Shown in pieces: positions 33,372 to 42,213 of a stretch of DNA of 64,000 bases. Position numbers and translations under genes: made by a program. The notes below the pieces were generated by a model. The model made no database searches, had not been told where the DNA came from, and saw nothing but the letters and a program-made list of their open reading frames with translations. How positions within the stretch are numbered: position 1 is the first letter of the stretch; the number at the start of each line of letters is the position of its first letter. Origin of the DNA: Tachypleus tridentatus (lineage: Eukaryota; Arthropoda; Merostomata; Xiphosura; Limulidae); contig NC_134833.1 of assembly GCF_004210375.1 (NCBI RefSeq), positions 21,693,396 through 21,757,395 on the forward strand, in the 5' to 3' direction.

Positions 33372-33492
33372 ATTAGTGTGTGTTCTTATAGCAAAGCCAC
33401 ATCGGGCTATCTGATGAGCCCACCGAGGGGTATCGAACTTCTGATTTTAGCGTTCTAAATCCGGAGACATACCGTTGTACTAGCGGGGGGCT
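33372..33492 (-). repeat. Short tRNA-like SINE (family C)
   Basis: Reverse copy: TTATAGCAAAGCCACATCGG, GAGCCCACCGAGGGGTATCG (B box on the other strand), GATTTTAGCGTTCTAAATCC, TACTAGCGGGGGG. Close relatives are at 36520 and 48155. Confidence 0.8.
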
Positions 33493-33818
33493 ACTATTAG
33501 TGTGATATTATTTGTAAAATAGCTAATGGTCTGGAATGTATTATATTTCATATTGTGTATTTCTACGTATTTTAATAAGACAATTGCGCACTATCATGTC
33601 TTTCGTTACCGCAAAATGTTAGTTGCTGGTAATGTTCTAAAACACATAATCTACAACATCAGAGATAACGAAATACAGATTGCTGTTAATAGTCTAACCC
33701 AAGTTTTAAAAATTCTGTTATTCATGAGCTATTGTTAATTATATTGTAAGGAAAAAAACATGCTTAAATCATACAGATAGAAATTTAGTTAACTAGTAAT
33801 ACGATTAAGTGGGGAACA

Positions 33819-34056
33819 GCCCGGCATGGCCATGGCGGACCTTAAGGTCCGCAAGTTCGAATCCCCATCATACCAAACATGCTCGCCCTTTCAGTCGTGG
33901 GGGCGTTATAATTTGACAGTCAATTTCACTATTCATTGGTAAAAGAGTTGGCGGTAAGGAGTGATAATTAGCTATCTTCCCTCTAGCCTTACACTGCTTA
34001 ATTAAGGACGGCTAGCGCAGATAACCGTCGTGTGGCTTTGCGCGAAATTTAGAAAC
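33819..34056 (+). repeat. tRNA-derived SINE (family A), with internal deletions
   Basis: GCCCGGCATGGCCATGG start, CAAGTTCGAATCCCCATCA B box, and a tail GCGCGAAATTTAG. Parts of the A-box region and of the GTAGCCCAAG block are missing. Confidence 0.88.
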
Positions 34057-34059
34057 GAA

Positions 34060-34705
34060 TACGATTTTCATAAAACTTATGTTTGAGACATTTCAAGACG
34101 ATCTCTCATTCTGAATCACTTTCGCTTTTTTTTTTAATCAAGTAACCTGACAACAGTTGCCCAGTTTAAACATAATGTTGTGAGTGTTATGCTAGGAAGT
34201 TCAGCTGGAATTAACAGTTAGGACAAGACAAATTGTTTACAGGTTGATAAAGCAGAGTATTTGTGCTCATACTAAAGTTTCGTGGTCTAAGTTGTCAAAG
34301 TTGAAATACAACAATTAAAAATTAGTGTTATATTCAGGTCTAAGGTTAGGATCGTAGTGAACTTTAGGCGTTGCTTTCAGTTAGCTAAAAAAAAAATACC
34401 TGAAATTCTTGTCGGTAAAGAAATACGAAAACCAGTTTAATCTCAGATATGAAAAATGATAAATGCTTTGGAGCTATTCGTCCTAGGCGGGACCCTCACC
34501 AAGCGAGATCTCTTCCGAGAAAACTACCTAGTTAACACCTTCAGATAGCTCAGTCGCAAACCAACCTCTTCACGTGCACTGTACCAGCACGTGTGACTAC
34601 ACCTTTTAACTTAATTCTTAGAAACATTTGTAAGCCTTCTTAGTTTATAGGTTTAATCTTACCCTATCGGTAAGACTTTTCTTCTAATGTGTAGTGTTTT
34701 TTGGT
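34060..34705. other. No gene seen
   Basis: No exon or repeat recognised in about 650 bp. Confidence 0.4.
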
Positions 34706-34716
34706 TTGGTTTGGTT

Positions 34717-34915
34717 TGAATTTCGCGCAAAGCTACAAGAGATCTATTTGCACTATCCGTCCCTAATTTTGCAGTGTAAAACTACAGGGAAGGCAGTTAG
34801 TCATCGCCACCCACTGCCAACTCTTGGGCTACTATTTATCAAAAAATTGTGGAACGGATCACGACATTATAACACTCTCACCTCACAAAAGGAGATGATG
34901 TTCGGTGAAAGGATT
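34717..34915 (-). repeat. tRNA-derived SINE (family A), truncated
   Basis: Reverse copy with GAATTTCGCGCAAAGCTACA and CCGTCCCTAATTTTGCAGTG. The tRNA-like end is missing, cut just before the next SINE. Confidence 0.85.
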
Positions 34916-34929
34916 GTATTTGGTTTGGT

Positions 34930-35198
34930 TTGTTTTGAATTTTGCGTAAAGCTACACGAGGGCTATCTGAACTAGCCGTCCCTAATTTAGTAGGAACAAA
35001 CTATAGGAAAAGCAGCTAGTCATTTTCACCCACAGCCAACTCTTGGGCTACTCTTTTAACAGCAAATAATAGGATTAGCGCATATTATAACGCTTTCACG
35101 ACTGAAAATGCGAATATGTTTGGTAGGACGGAAATTCGAACCTGCGACTTTCAGATTGCGAGTCAAGCACCCCCTAAACACGTGACCATGTCAGGTCG
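34930..35198 (-). repeat. tRNA-derived SINE (family A), diverged
   Basis: Reverse copy from GAATTTTGCGTAAAGC to CATGTCAGG. It sits head-to-tail with the preceding truncated copy, separated by GGTTTGGTTTG. Confidence 0.88.
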
Positions 35199-35199
35199 A

Positions 35200-35785
35200 A
35201 TTTAATTAACTAGCCAAAGTTATATATATCAAGTCACAACTCCTTCACATGTAACAGGAAATCATCTGTTCTTAACATGGAGTGTTTATTACGCCTAAAC
35301 GTTTGAGAAAATTCGAGACATAGTGTAAAATGTTTAATGTAAAAATGCTAACTGAAGTACGTATATCACGTCCCGGTTTTGCAACGCAATACGTAATATA
35401 ATCTAGCAAAGAAAAAGAAATCCCATCTTGGTTTTCAAATGTATCTGTACTCTCTTTTCTGAATTCCACATGGTTTTACTTGTCCAATTTCGCACAACAA
35501 ATTCACACGTTGTCCGTTTCAGTTGAGCACGAAAAGATAAATAAGTACCCAAGGATTGAGCCTTACCTTTCAAAGCTGAAATACTTACTTGACAAACATT
35601 TTCAAGCACTTTAACACTGGCACTCCTATAAGTGTTGAAAGAAGTGTTCCTTTTCATAAAGGTTTTACTATGGTTTCTATAATGAAATCTAAGGTTAATT
35701 AAAATGAGTGTCAGGTAAGTTGATCAAATACTCATAAGAGTTGTTTGTTTCTTTCAGGGTTTTCGCGCAGTACTAAAAGAAAAAC
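35200..35785. other. No gene seen
   Basis: Unassigned DNA. Two short - strand frames here (35272-35469, 35403-35657) have no recognisable domain. Confidence 0.4.
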
Positions 35786-35789
35786 AGTC

Positions 35790-36150
35790 TACTCATAACT
35801 ATCCCTAATTCTGAACTAAAGGAATTATTGTTTGGTGAGTTGTTTGATAGTAGTGTACTCATAACTATCCCTAATTCTGAACTAAAGGAATTATTGTTTG
35901 GTGAGTTGTTTGATAGTAGTGTACTCATAACTATCCCTAATTCTGAACTAAAGGAATTATTGTTTGATTGGTTGTTTTACAACAGTCTAATCATAGCTAG
36001 CCCTAATTCTGAACTAAAGGAATTATTGTTTGGTGAGTTGTTTGATAGTAGTGTACTCATAACTATCCCTAATTCTGAACTAAACGAAGTATTGTTTGAT
36101 TGGTTGTTTTACAACAGTCTAATCATAGCTAGCCCTAATTTTGAACTAAA
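35790..36150. repeat. 66-bp tandem repeat, 5-6 copies, open in frame
   Basis: The unit reads TACTCATAACTATCCCTAAT, TCTGAACTAAAGGAATTATT, GTTTGGTGAGTTGTTTGATA, GTAGTG (66 bp). A second unit type has GATTGGTTGTTTTACAACAG and CATAGCTAGCC. As 66 is a multiple of three, a 118-residue frame runs through (35828-36184); I judge it a by-product. Confidence 0.92.
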
Positions 36151-36249
36151 ATACCGTATGGAATCGAACACCCGATTTGTTTAGGGTTGTAAGTTCGTAA
36201 ACTCATCATTGTTCCACTGGAGAACCAACAAAAGACAAAAAAAACAAAA

Positions 36250-36300
36250 GGGAAACAGCGAGCCATCATCACCTACCGCCAACTCTTGGGCTACTGTAAT
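36250..36300 (-). repeat. SINE family A fragment
   Basis: Only CATCACCTACCGCCAACTCT and TGGGCTACT remain, from the middle of the SINE body. Confidence 0.6.
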
Positions 36301-36519
36301 CTGACCAGATAGGTGAATGTTATGTTTACAGTTACAATGTTACAGTACACTCAAATCTCACAAATTAGGGAGAACGTTGTTGAACGAACGCGACGCGAAA
36401 CGTGAGCCATCGGATTTACCGACCAAGTATGGATAAACACGCAATAAGTGGAAACTCTTCAATCCGAACAATATCATAAAATATTCTGTAAATGTCAGCG
36501 CCACCTTTTCCACGAACGA

Positions 36520-36640
36520 TGTGTGTGTTGCTTATAACAAAGCCACATCAGGCTATCTGCTGAGCCAACCGAGGGTAATCGAACCTCTGATTTTAGCGTT
36601 GTAAATCCGTAGTCTTACCGCTGTACTAGCGGAGGACCCC
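36520..36640 (-). repeat. Short tRNA-like SINE (family C)
   Basis: TTATAACAAAGCCACATCAG, GGGTAATCGAACCTCTGATT, and TGTACTAGCGGAGG match the copies at 33372 and 48155. Confidence 0.8.
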
Positions 36641-36890
36641 ACGAACGATATAACTCAAAAAGAAGGGGGAACATTAATGTAGTCGCAGATTTATTTCCCA
36701 TATTTTAGTTTATTACTAACATTTCTCATGTCTCTTTCTATATACGAAAGTACTTATTGTTTAGAATGAATTAACAAAACTGTACAACCGTCAACAATCT
36801 GGCATGTTAGTATTTATTTTTCGCACAACCTTTGAAATTGTCCTCACTTTTGTTAACATATTTCAAACTGATGTTGCTTGTTTTTTCTAA

Positions 36891-37165
36891 CCGGACCCGT
36901 CATGGCCAGGTGGTTAAGGCACTCGACTCGTAATCTGAGGGTCGCGGGTTCGCATCCCCTTCTCACCAAACATGTTCGCCCTTTCAGCCGTGGGGGCGTT
37001 ATAATGTGACAGTGAATCCCACCATTCGTTGGTAAAAGAGTAGCCCAAGAGTTGGCGGTGGGTGGGGATGACTAGCTACCTTCCCTCTAGTCTTACACTG
37101 CTAAATTAGGGACGACTAGCGCAGACAGCTCTCGAGTAGCTTTGCGCGAAATTCGAAACACACAA
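36891..37165 (+). repeat. tRNA-derived SINE (family A), complete and little diverged
   Basis: CATGGCCAGGTGGTTAAGGC A box and GGTCGCGGGTTCGCATCCCC B box. The body is intact to GCGCGAAATTCG. Confidence 0.94.
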
Positions 37166-37169
37166 ACAA

Positions 37170-37720
37170 TCTTCAAACCGAAATTGTCGATAGCTTGCTC
37201 TCACACTGACCTCACGATGTGTTTCGAAATAAGAAAAGTTTTAACGTCAGACTGTGTTGACGAAGTAACTGGAATAACAAAGTGTTGTGAACACAAATTT
37301 TACTGTTAGCATAACAACGAAGAAATATAAAATCCATCAACACCTCTAGGTTGTAAAAGTCGTATTTTGTGTTATATGGACGTCATCATTTTACTTCAAT
37401 AGGTTGAATGCACTGGATTTAAAACCCTGCGGTGTCTCAGAGGGTGATCACCAATTGACATTCAGTGGCGTATTCAGGTAGGGGCTAGAAAGGCTCAGCC
37501 CCAGGGTCAATGTTCTTAATGGAGGCCCATTGATAATATTTCTATGTAAAATTACATGGGATGTAGAGCTCATAAAAAATATTAGCCCCTGAGCTCACAC
37601 AAACTTAAATCGTATTTTATCGTCTTTCAACAAACTTAAATGTTTTGTTACACATATTGTTATTGCCGTTGGTTTATATCACGCTGTGTTCAACACGTGA
37701 ATTGGAGACAGTGTGCACGC
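37170..37720. other. No gene seen
   Basis: Unassigned DNA between a SINE and a transposon derivative. Confidence 0.4.
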
Positions 37721-37722
37721 TA

Positions 37723-38219
37723 CAGGGTGTCCAAAAAATCTGTGACCATGGGCGCTTTGCAGCTTTTATTAATTCTAAATACGTGTCTGATGAAAATATG
37801 TAGTTAGGCCTGTTCTATGACAGACAAAGTTGATCCCAACGGCAACCGAAATTAGTGCACGCCATCTAGAAAGAGAGAGAGGACATTATTCGCAGGTGCT
37901 GTTGGGAAGTTGCTGGATAAATTAAGAAGACTGGTAGTGTGGACAATTGACAATCAATTGACTGGTAGTGTGGACAATTGACAATCAATTGACTGGTAGT
38001 GTGGACAATTGACAATCAATTAACTGGTAGTGTAGACTATTGACAATCAATTAACTGGTAGTGTGGACTATTGACAGTTGAGCGAATATATTTCACTGTG
38101 TTCAAATGGAATGGAAATACGGTCTTCAAGTTTGTTTCGAATTACAAGGACTGCACGTGGAACACACATTCTGGAAAATTCGTTTCAATGTCTATGATTC
38201 CAGGTTTTCGTACACCCTA
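37723..38219. mobile_element. Tc1/mariner-type deletion derivative (MITE-like), 497 bp
   Basis: The left end reads CAGGGTGTCCAAAAAATCTG and the right end, read on the other strand, TAGGGTGTACGAAAACCTG. Each is flanked by TA (37721-37722 and 38220-38221). No transposase remains. A 31-bp repeat has expanded inside it. Confidence 0.75.
37930..38078. repeat. 31-bp tandem repeat, 5 copies
   Basis: The unit reads ACTGGTAGTGTGGACAATTG then ACAATCAATTG. Starts are 31 bp apart (37930, 37961 and on). It lies within the MITE-like element. Confidence 0.95.
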
Positions 38220-38351
38220 TAATGCTTTATTTATTCGCAGAGAAATATTAAAAGCTTGGTTGGACTATATAGACAACTTGTATTCATCTACGGATTTGGA
38301 AAATGTCGAAGTGAAATCGAATTTCCAGCAGTTTGTATTTTTGTATATATG

Positions 38352-38402
38352 TTGAGTGAGAGTGCGGATAGCCCTCGAGTAGTTTTGCGCGAATTTCAAA
38401 AA
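38352..38402 (+). repeat. SINE family A tail fragment
   Basis: GTGCGGATAGCCCTCGAGTA and GTTTTGCGCGAATTTC are the last 45 bp of the SINE, abutting the next LINE fragment. Confidence 0.7.
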
Positions 38403-38984
38403 GTAGTTAAAAAGCAGTATTTAGTTATTCCAAAAACCCAAGTCATATTATTCAGCAGACTGAATAAGCTGAAAAAAGATCCACCAAAACTCTATATGAA
38501 TGGATCAAACTTACTGACTGCTACTTCTGCTAAATTTCTAGGTTTAACCTATGATTCAAAATTAACGTGGTTACCACACATTAAAAATATACTGATACGA
38601 ATCTGGAAAAGAGCAAACTATGCAAGAAGTCTTTCAGGTAAAATCCAAGGAACATCACCAGACAACATACTTAAAATCTACAAAACGTACATTAGACCAA
38701 CAATAGAATATGCATCACCTGCCTGGATTAACATAGCACCCACACATGTACAGAAACTTCAACGTATACAAAATTCAGTACTAACTTCAGCATATAAAGT
38801 ACCACGTAGCACCTCAACCACATTCATGCACAAGTATGCAAACATAGACACAATATCTGAAAGACTCTTGCATAATTCTCTAAAATATTTCAATAAGAAT
38901 TGGCATAAAAATGACTTAATGTGTGATCTCGACAGAAATCACGTACATGATGTAAATGGTCCTAAATACCTCTCCCCCTTTTAA
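38400..38984 (+). pseudogene. C-terminal part of a Jockey-clade reverse transcriptase
   Basis: An uninterrupted frame of about 195 codons to TAA. It contains KTQVILFSR, LNLLT-like spacing, AKFLGLTYDSKLTWLPHI, the FLGVxxDxxLxW motif of LINE RTs, and then IYKTYIRPTIEYASPAW and LQRIQNSVL, all typical of the Jockey/CR1 thumb and C-terminal region. The catalytic YADD box and everything before it are absent, so it is a dead 5'-truncated copy. The frame is undamaged, so insertion was fairly recent compared with the L1-like element at 27-31 kb. The reading frame starting at 38256 includes about 140 unrelated nt at its beginning. Confidence 0.88.
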
Positions 38985-39392
38985 CATATATTTAAGAAAT
39001 GTAACACAAGCTGGCCACTATGCACTAGACACTTAGTCCTTGTTTCTTTTTTATTATTATAATTATTATTTTCTTTTTTAATCATTATTATTTTTTTTCT
39101 TCTCTCTTTTTGAATTATTATTCAAGTATTAAATAATAATAATTATTATTACTTTATTTTGTGTGTGTGTGTGTGTTACTACAAGTAGTAGTAGCATTCT
39201 CTCTATCGATAAAAAGGAGAAAAATACAAAAAAAATAAAAAATGAAGAAAAAACACAAGAGAAATAATAAAAGGAAAAACAAAAAACTTCTTGTTCGTCC
39301 ATGCATGGACTGTGCCCTGAAATGGGCCTGAGTGTGATGTTATACTTTTACCCTGGCCCAAAGCTTAAAAAAAAAAAAAAAAAAAAAAACAC
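38400..39392 (+). mobile_element. Jockey-like LINE, 5'-truncated, with poly(A)
   Basis: It carries the end of a reverse transcriptase (to 38984), then about 400 bp of 3' UTR rich in TTATTATT, then TGGGCCTGAGTGTGATG. It ends in a run of about 24 A at 39367-39390. 5' truncation with a poly(A) tail is the normal result of LINE insertion. Confidence 0.85.
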
Positions 39393-39394
39393 CT

Positions 39395-40120
39395 AAAGGC
39401 AGACGCTATAATCGTTTGGGAGGGAGGAAGAGGTCAAATGTACCTGACCCTCCTGGGTATTTAACATCAATACCCAAATACCGACACAGTGAAACTTGGA
39501 ACTTAGTTATTATTTTTACGAAGATTCTATTTTAGTTTCATAGCCTGGCGAAATATCTATTTCGTGGCCGTTGTGTCAGTTGGATTTAAAATCTAACAAC
39601 CCGTAAATGAAATAAACAATGATATAGATACTGAGTCGTAAAGACAATAAATATAAACTGATGAATAGTTATATGTATTTGAATTTTTTAAATTATTATT
39701 TTAAATATCTACTGTTCTTGCAGCTACGCTAATTCTTCGCATGCGCATCAAAAGTTGTATGACGTCATGAAATGACAAACGTTAGTTAGTTCTCAGGCTG
39801 TTGAACTGTGAGTCATTAACCCTAAAGGTCAGAGTTTTTTCAAGTTGAAAAGTAGGTTAGAGTTGTTATCTGTTTGCTTTAGAGCAAAGCCACATTGGCT
39901 GTCTGTTGTGTCCACCGCGGAATTTAGCGATATAATTCCGTAAATTTGCTGTTGCCCCACTGGTAGACAAAGTCTGCACACTTACCTTTAGGCATTAGTC
40001 ATTTCATAATCAGTTAGCGTGGCTGCTATGCTTCAAGCAATAAACATATAAAGATATGTTTACGTAGATTTCTCCATATGCCTACAGTAGGGCATTGACC
40101 CGCTTTCGCTCCTTCGGTGA
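39395..40120. other. Non-coding stretch with a degenerate short SINE
   Basis: At about 39865-39965 there is a reverse family C-like fragment (AGAGCAAAGCCACATTGGCT and TGCCCCACTGG). Nothing else was recognised. Confidence 0.45.
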
Positions 40121-40127
40121 CCTACCC

Positions 40128-40230
40128 CCCAGCGGCTCAGCGGTATGTCTGCGGACTTATAACGCTAAAACCGAGTTTCGATATTCGTGGTGGGCAGATT
40201 ACAGACAGCCCGTTATGTGTTTAACTAGTA
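40128..40230 (+). repeat. Short tRNA-like SINE (family B)
   Basis: CAGCGGTATGTCTGCGGACT, ACGCTAAAACCGAGTTTCGA, GGTGGGCAGATTACAGACAG. Confidence 0.75.
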
Positions 40231-40234
40231 AAAA

Positions 40235-40750
40235 GAAAGAAGTTTCAGGATTCTCGACATTTAATTATTTAACCACGTGACTTAAGCAATATTAATTAAT
40301 TAATTAATAACATTGGTGTGAAACGTTTCACTCTTTTCCATGTAATTCTAAAATATCAGTTAATCGAACTCACTTTTGTCTCCATAAGAACACACACAAC
40401 CTATTCAGTTGACTCCTAATTTGTAGGAAAATGGAACTGAAAAAGTCGTAAGTTAGTTTGGGCTGTCTGTTAAAACTAAAAGAAACAAACGTATTGGAAG
40501 TAACATACTGATAACGGTATGTCAATAAACCAGTTTCACAATTATAATACGTGTTTTAAAAAGACCTAGTCTGTGAACATTATCGAACCCTGCAAGATGG
40601 CGCTATAAACACTTGTTATTATTAGACAGTTTATCTCATTCATCGACTGAGAGGAACCGTGAAAAAAATGCTTTTAATTCGTTACGTTCACAGATCTAGG
40701 ACAGGAGAATGCTATTGACCTACAATTTTTTTTTTCCCGAAGACTATCTT
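40235..40750. other. No gene seen
   Basis: Unassigned AT-rich DNA. Confidence 0.4.
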
Positions 40751-40760
40751 TCTTGGGTGA

Positions 40761-41043
40761 TTTGTTTGTTTGTTTGTTTTGGAACTTCGCACAAAGCTAC
40801 TCGTGGCTATCTGTGCTAGCCGTCCCTAATTTAGCAGTGTAAGACTAGAGGGAAGGCAGCTAGTCATCACCACCCACCGCCAACTCTTGGGCTACTCTTT
40901 AACCAACGAATAGTAGGATTGACCGTTACATTGTAACGCCCCCACGGCTGGGAGGGCGAGCATGTTTGGCGCGACTGTGATGCGAACCCGCGACCCTCAG
41001 ATTACGAGTCGCACACCTTAACACTCTTGGCCATGCCGGGCCA
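40761..41043 (-). repeat. tRNA-derived SINE (family A), complete
   Basis: Reverse copy from GGAACTTCGCACAAAGC to CATGCCGGGCC. The flanks TTCTTGGGTGA and TTCTCGGGTGA look like a target duplication with one mismatch. Confidence 0.93.
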
Positions 41044-41044
41044 T

Positions 41045-41590
41045 TCTCGGGTGACTGACTCGGCTGTAAACATTTCAGTCATGGAATGATTTATATTTAA
41101 AATATGGGTACTAATAATTCCACGAGCTGCATTGTGAACAGAGACTAGAAATGTAAAGGTCATTATATTTGATCGTGGCTAAGATATGCGGATGGTAAAA
41201 CTGTATCATACCGAAATCATATTCGTCGCAAAAATACCTCAAAAACATTTAATTATGTTTTTCTTTTATTTGGTCAGTAAGGTAATTTTAGTCTTAGCAT
41301 AAGCTTGTACACGTTTTTGTTGTTGTTGTATCGTGTTTAAACTTTCTATTTATTCGTGACGAAATGAATCAATCTTACGTAGTCTTAGCGGTTTGTACTT
41401 TGACATGCTCCATCCACCACGTGCCTGAGTAAAACAGAAGTCAAATGGTAAGCTACGATAAAACGTTCAGCTGGTAAAACTTATAACCTCATGTCTTTAG
41501 GTATCACCTGACTACCACAAGCAGAAGTGGCTGGATATTCCATCCGTATAGATATAAATTCCTAGTTTGTTGATGCTAATTCGATTATAT
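41045..41590. other. Upstream region of protease 2, no feature recognised
   Basis: Unassigned DNA between a SINE and the 86-bp minisatellite that precedes the protease 2 start codon. Confidence 0.4.
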
Positions 41591-42070
41591 CTCTTCACCA
41601 ATGCTTTTCTTTATTGTAACAGGAAACACCTTTCATTTCACTTCTTACTTTATACAAGTTAATGCTAATTATATTATTATATCTTTTCACCATTGTCTTT
41701 TTTCAATAGGAAACACCTTCCATTTCACTTCCTAGTTTCTACAGATTAATGGTTATTAAAATATTATATCTCTTCACCATTGTCTTTTTCAATAGGAATC
41801 ACCTTCCATTTCACTTCCTAGTTTCTACAGATTAATGGTTATTAAAATATTATATCTCTTCACCATTGTCTTTTTCAATAGGAATCACCTTCCATTTCAC
41901 TTCCTAGTTTCTACAGATTAATGGTTATTAAAATATTATATCTCTTCACCATTGTCTTTTTTCAATAGGAATCACCTTCCATTTCACTTCCAAGTTTATA
42001 CAAATTAATGGTTATCAGATTATTATATCTTTACCATTGTCTTTTTCATAATAGGAAACACCTTCCATTA
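41590..42070. repeat. 86-bp minisatellite directly upstream of protease 2
   Basis: About five copies. The unit contains TCTTCACCATTGTCTTTTTC, AATAGGAATCACCTTCCATT, TCACTTCCTAGTTTCTACAG and ATTAATGGTTATTAAAATAT. It ends about 30 bp before the start codon, so promoter and 5' UTR must lie in or beside it. An inverted copy of the same repeat is in intron 3 (45990-46265). Confidence 0.93.
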
Positions 42071-42120
42071 GATGAGTCCATTCCTTATGATATGATTGAC
42101 GATGCGTGTCATGTTGTTTT
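41620..42120 (+). repeat. Left arm of a large inverted repeat
   Basis: Its reverse complement is found at 45934-46265. The match is nearly perfect from about 42055 to 42120 (CCATTAGATGAGTCCATTCC, TTATGATATGATTGACGATG, CGTGTCATGTTGTTTTT) and looser through the 86-bp units. The match stops in codon 7 of protease 2. Confidence 0.88.
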
Positions 42121-42213
42121 TTGATCACTCTTTATGTTGGGTATGTTTCCTATTGATCTGCTGTGTGATTTGGTTACGGGCAGAGCGTCAGAGGGACCAC
42201 ACTGATCAACTAT
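42102..42213 (+). CDS. Protease 2 exon 1, signal peptide
   Basis: 112 nt, donor CTAT/GTAAGT, phase 1. It encodes a Met start, a hydrophobic core [14 protein letters not shown] and a charged tail [12 protein letters not shown]. The first six codons lie inside an inverted repeat. Confidence 0.8.
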
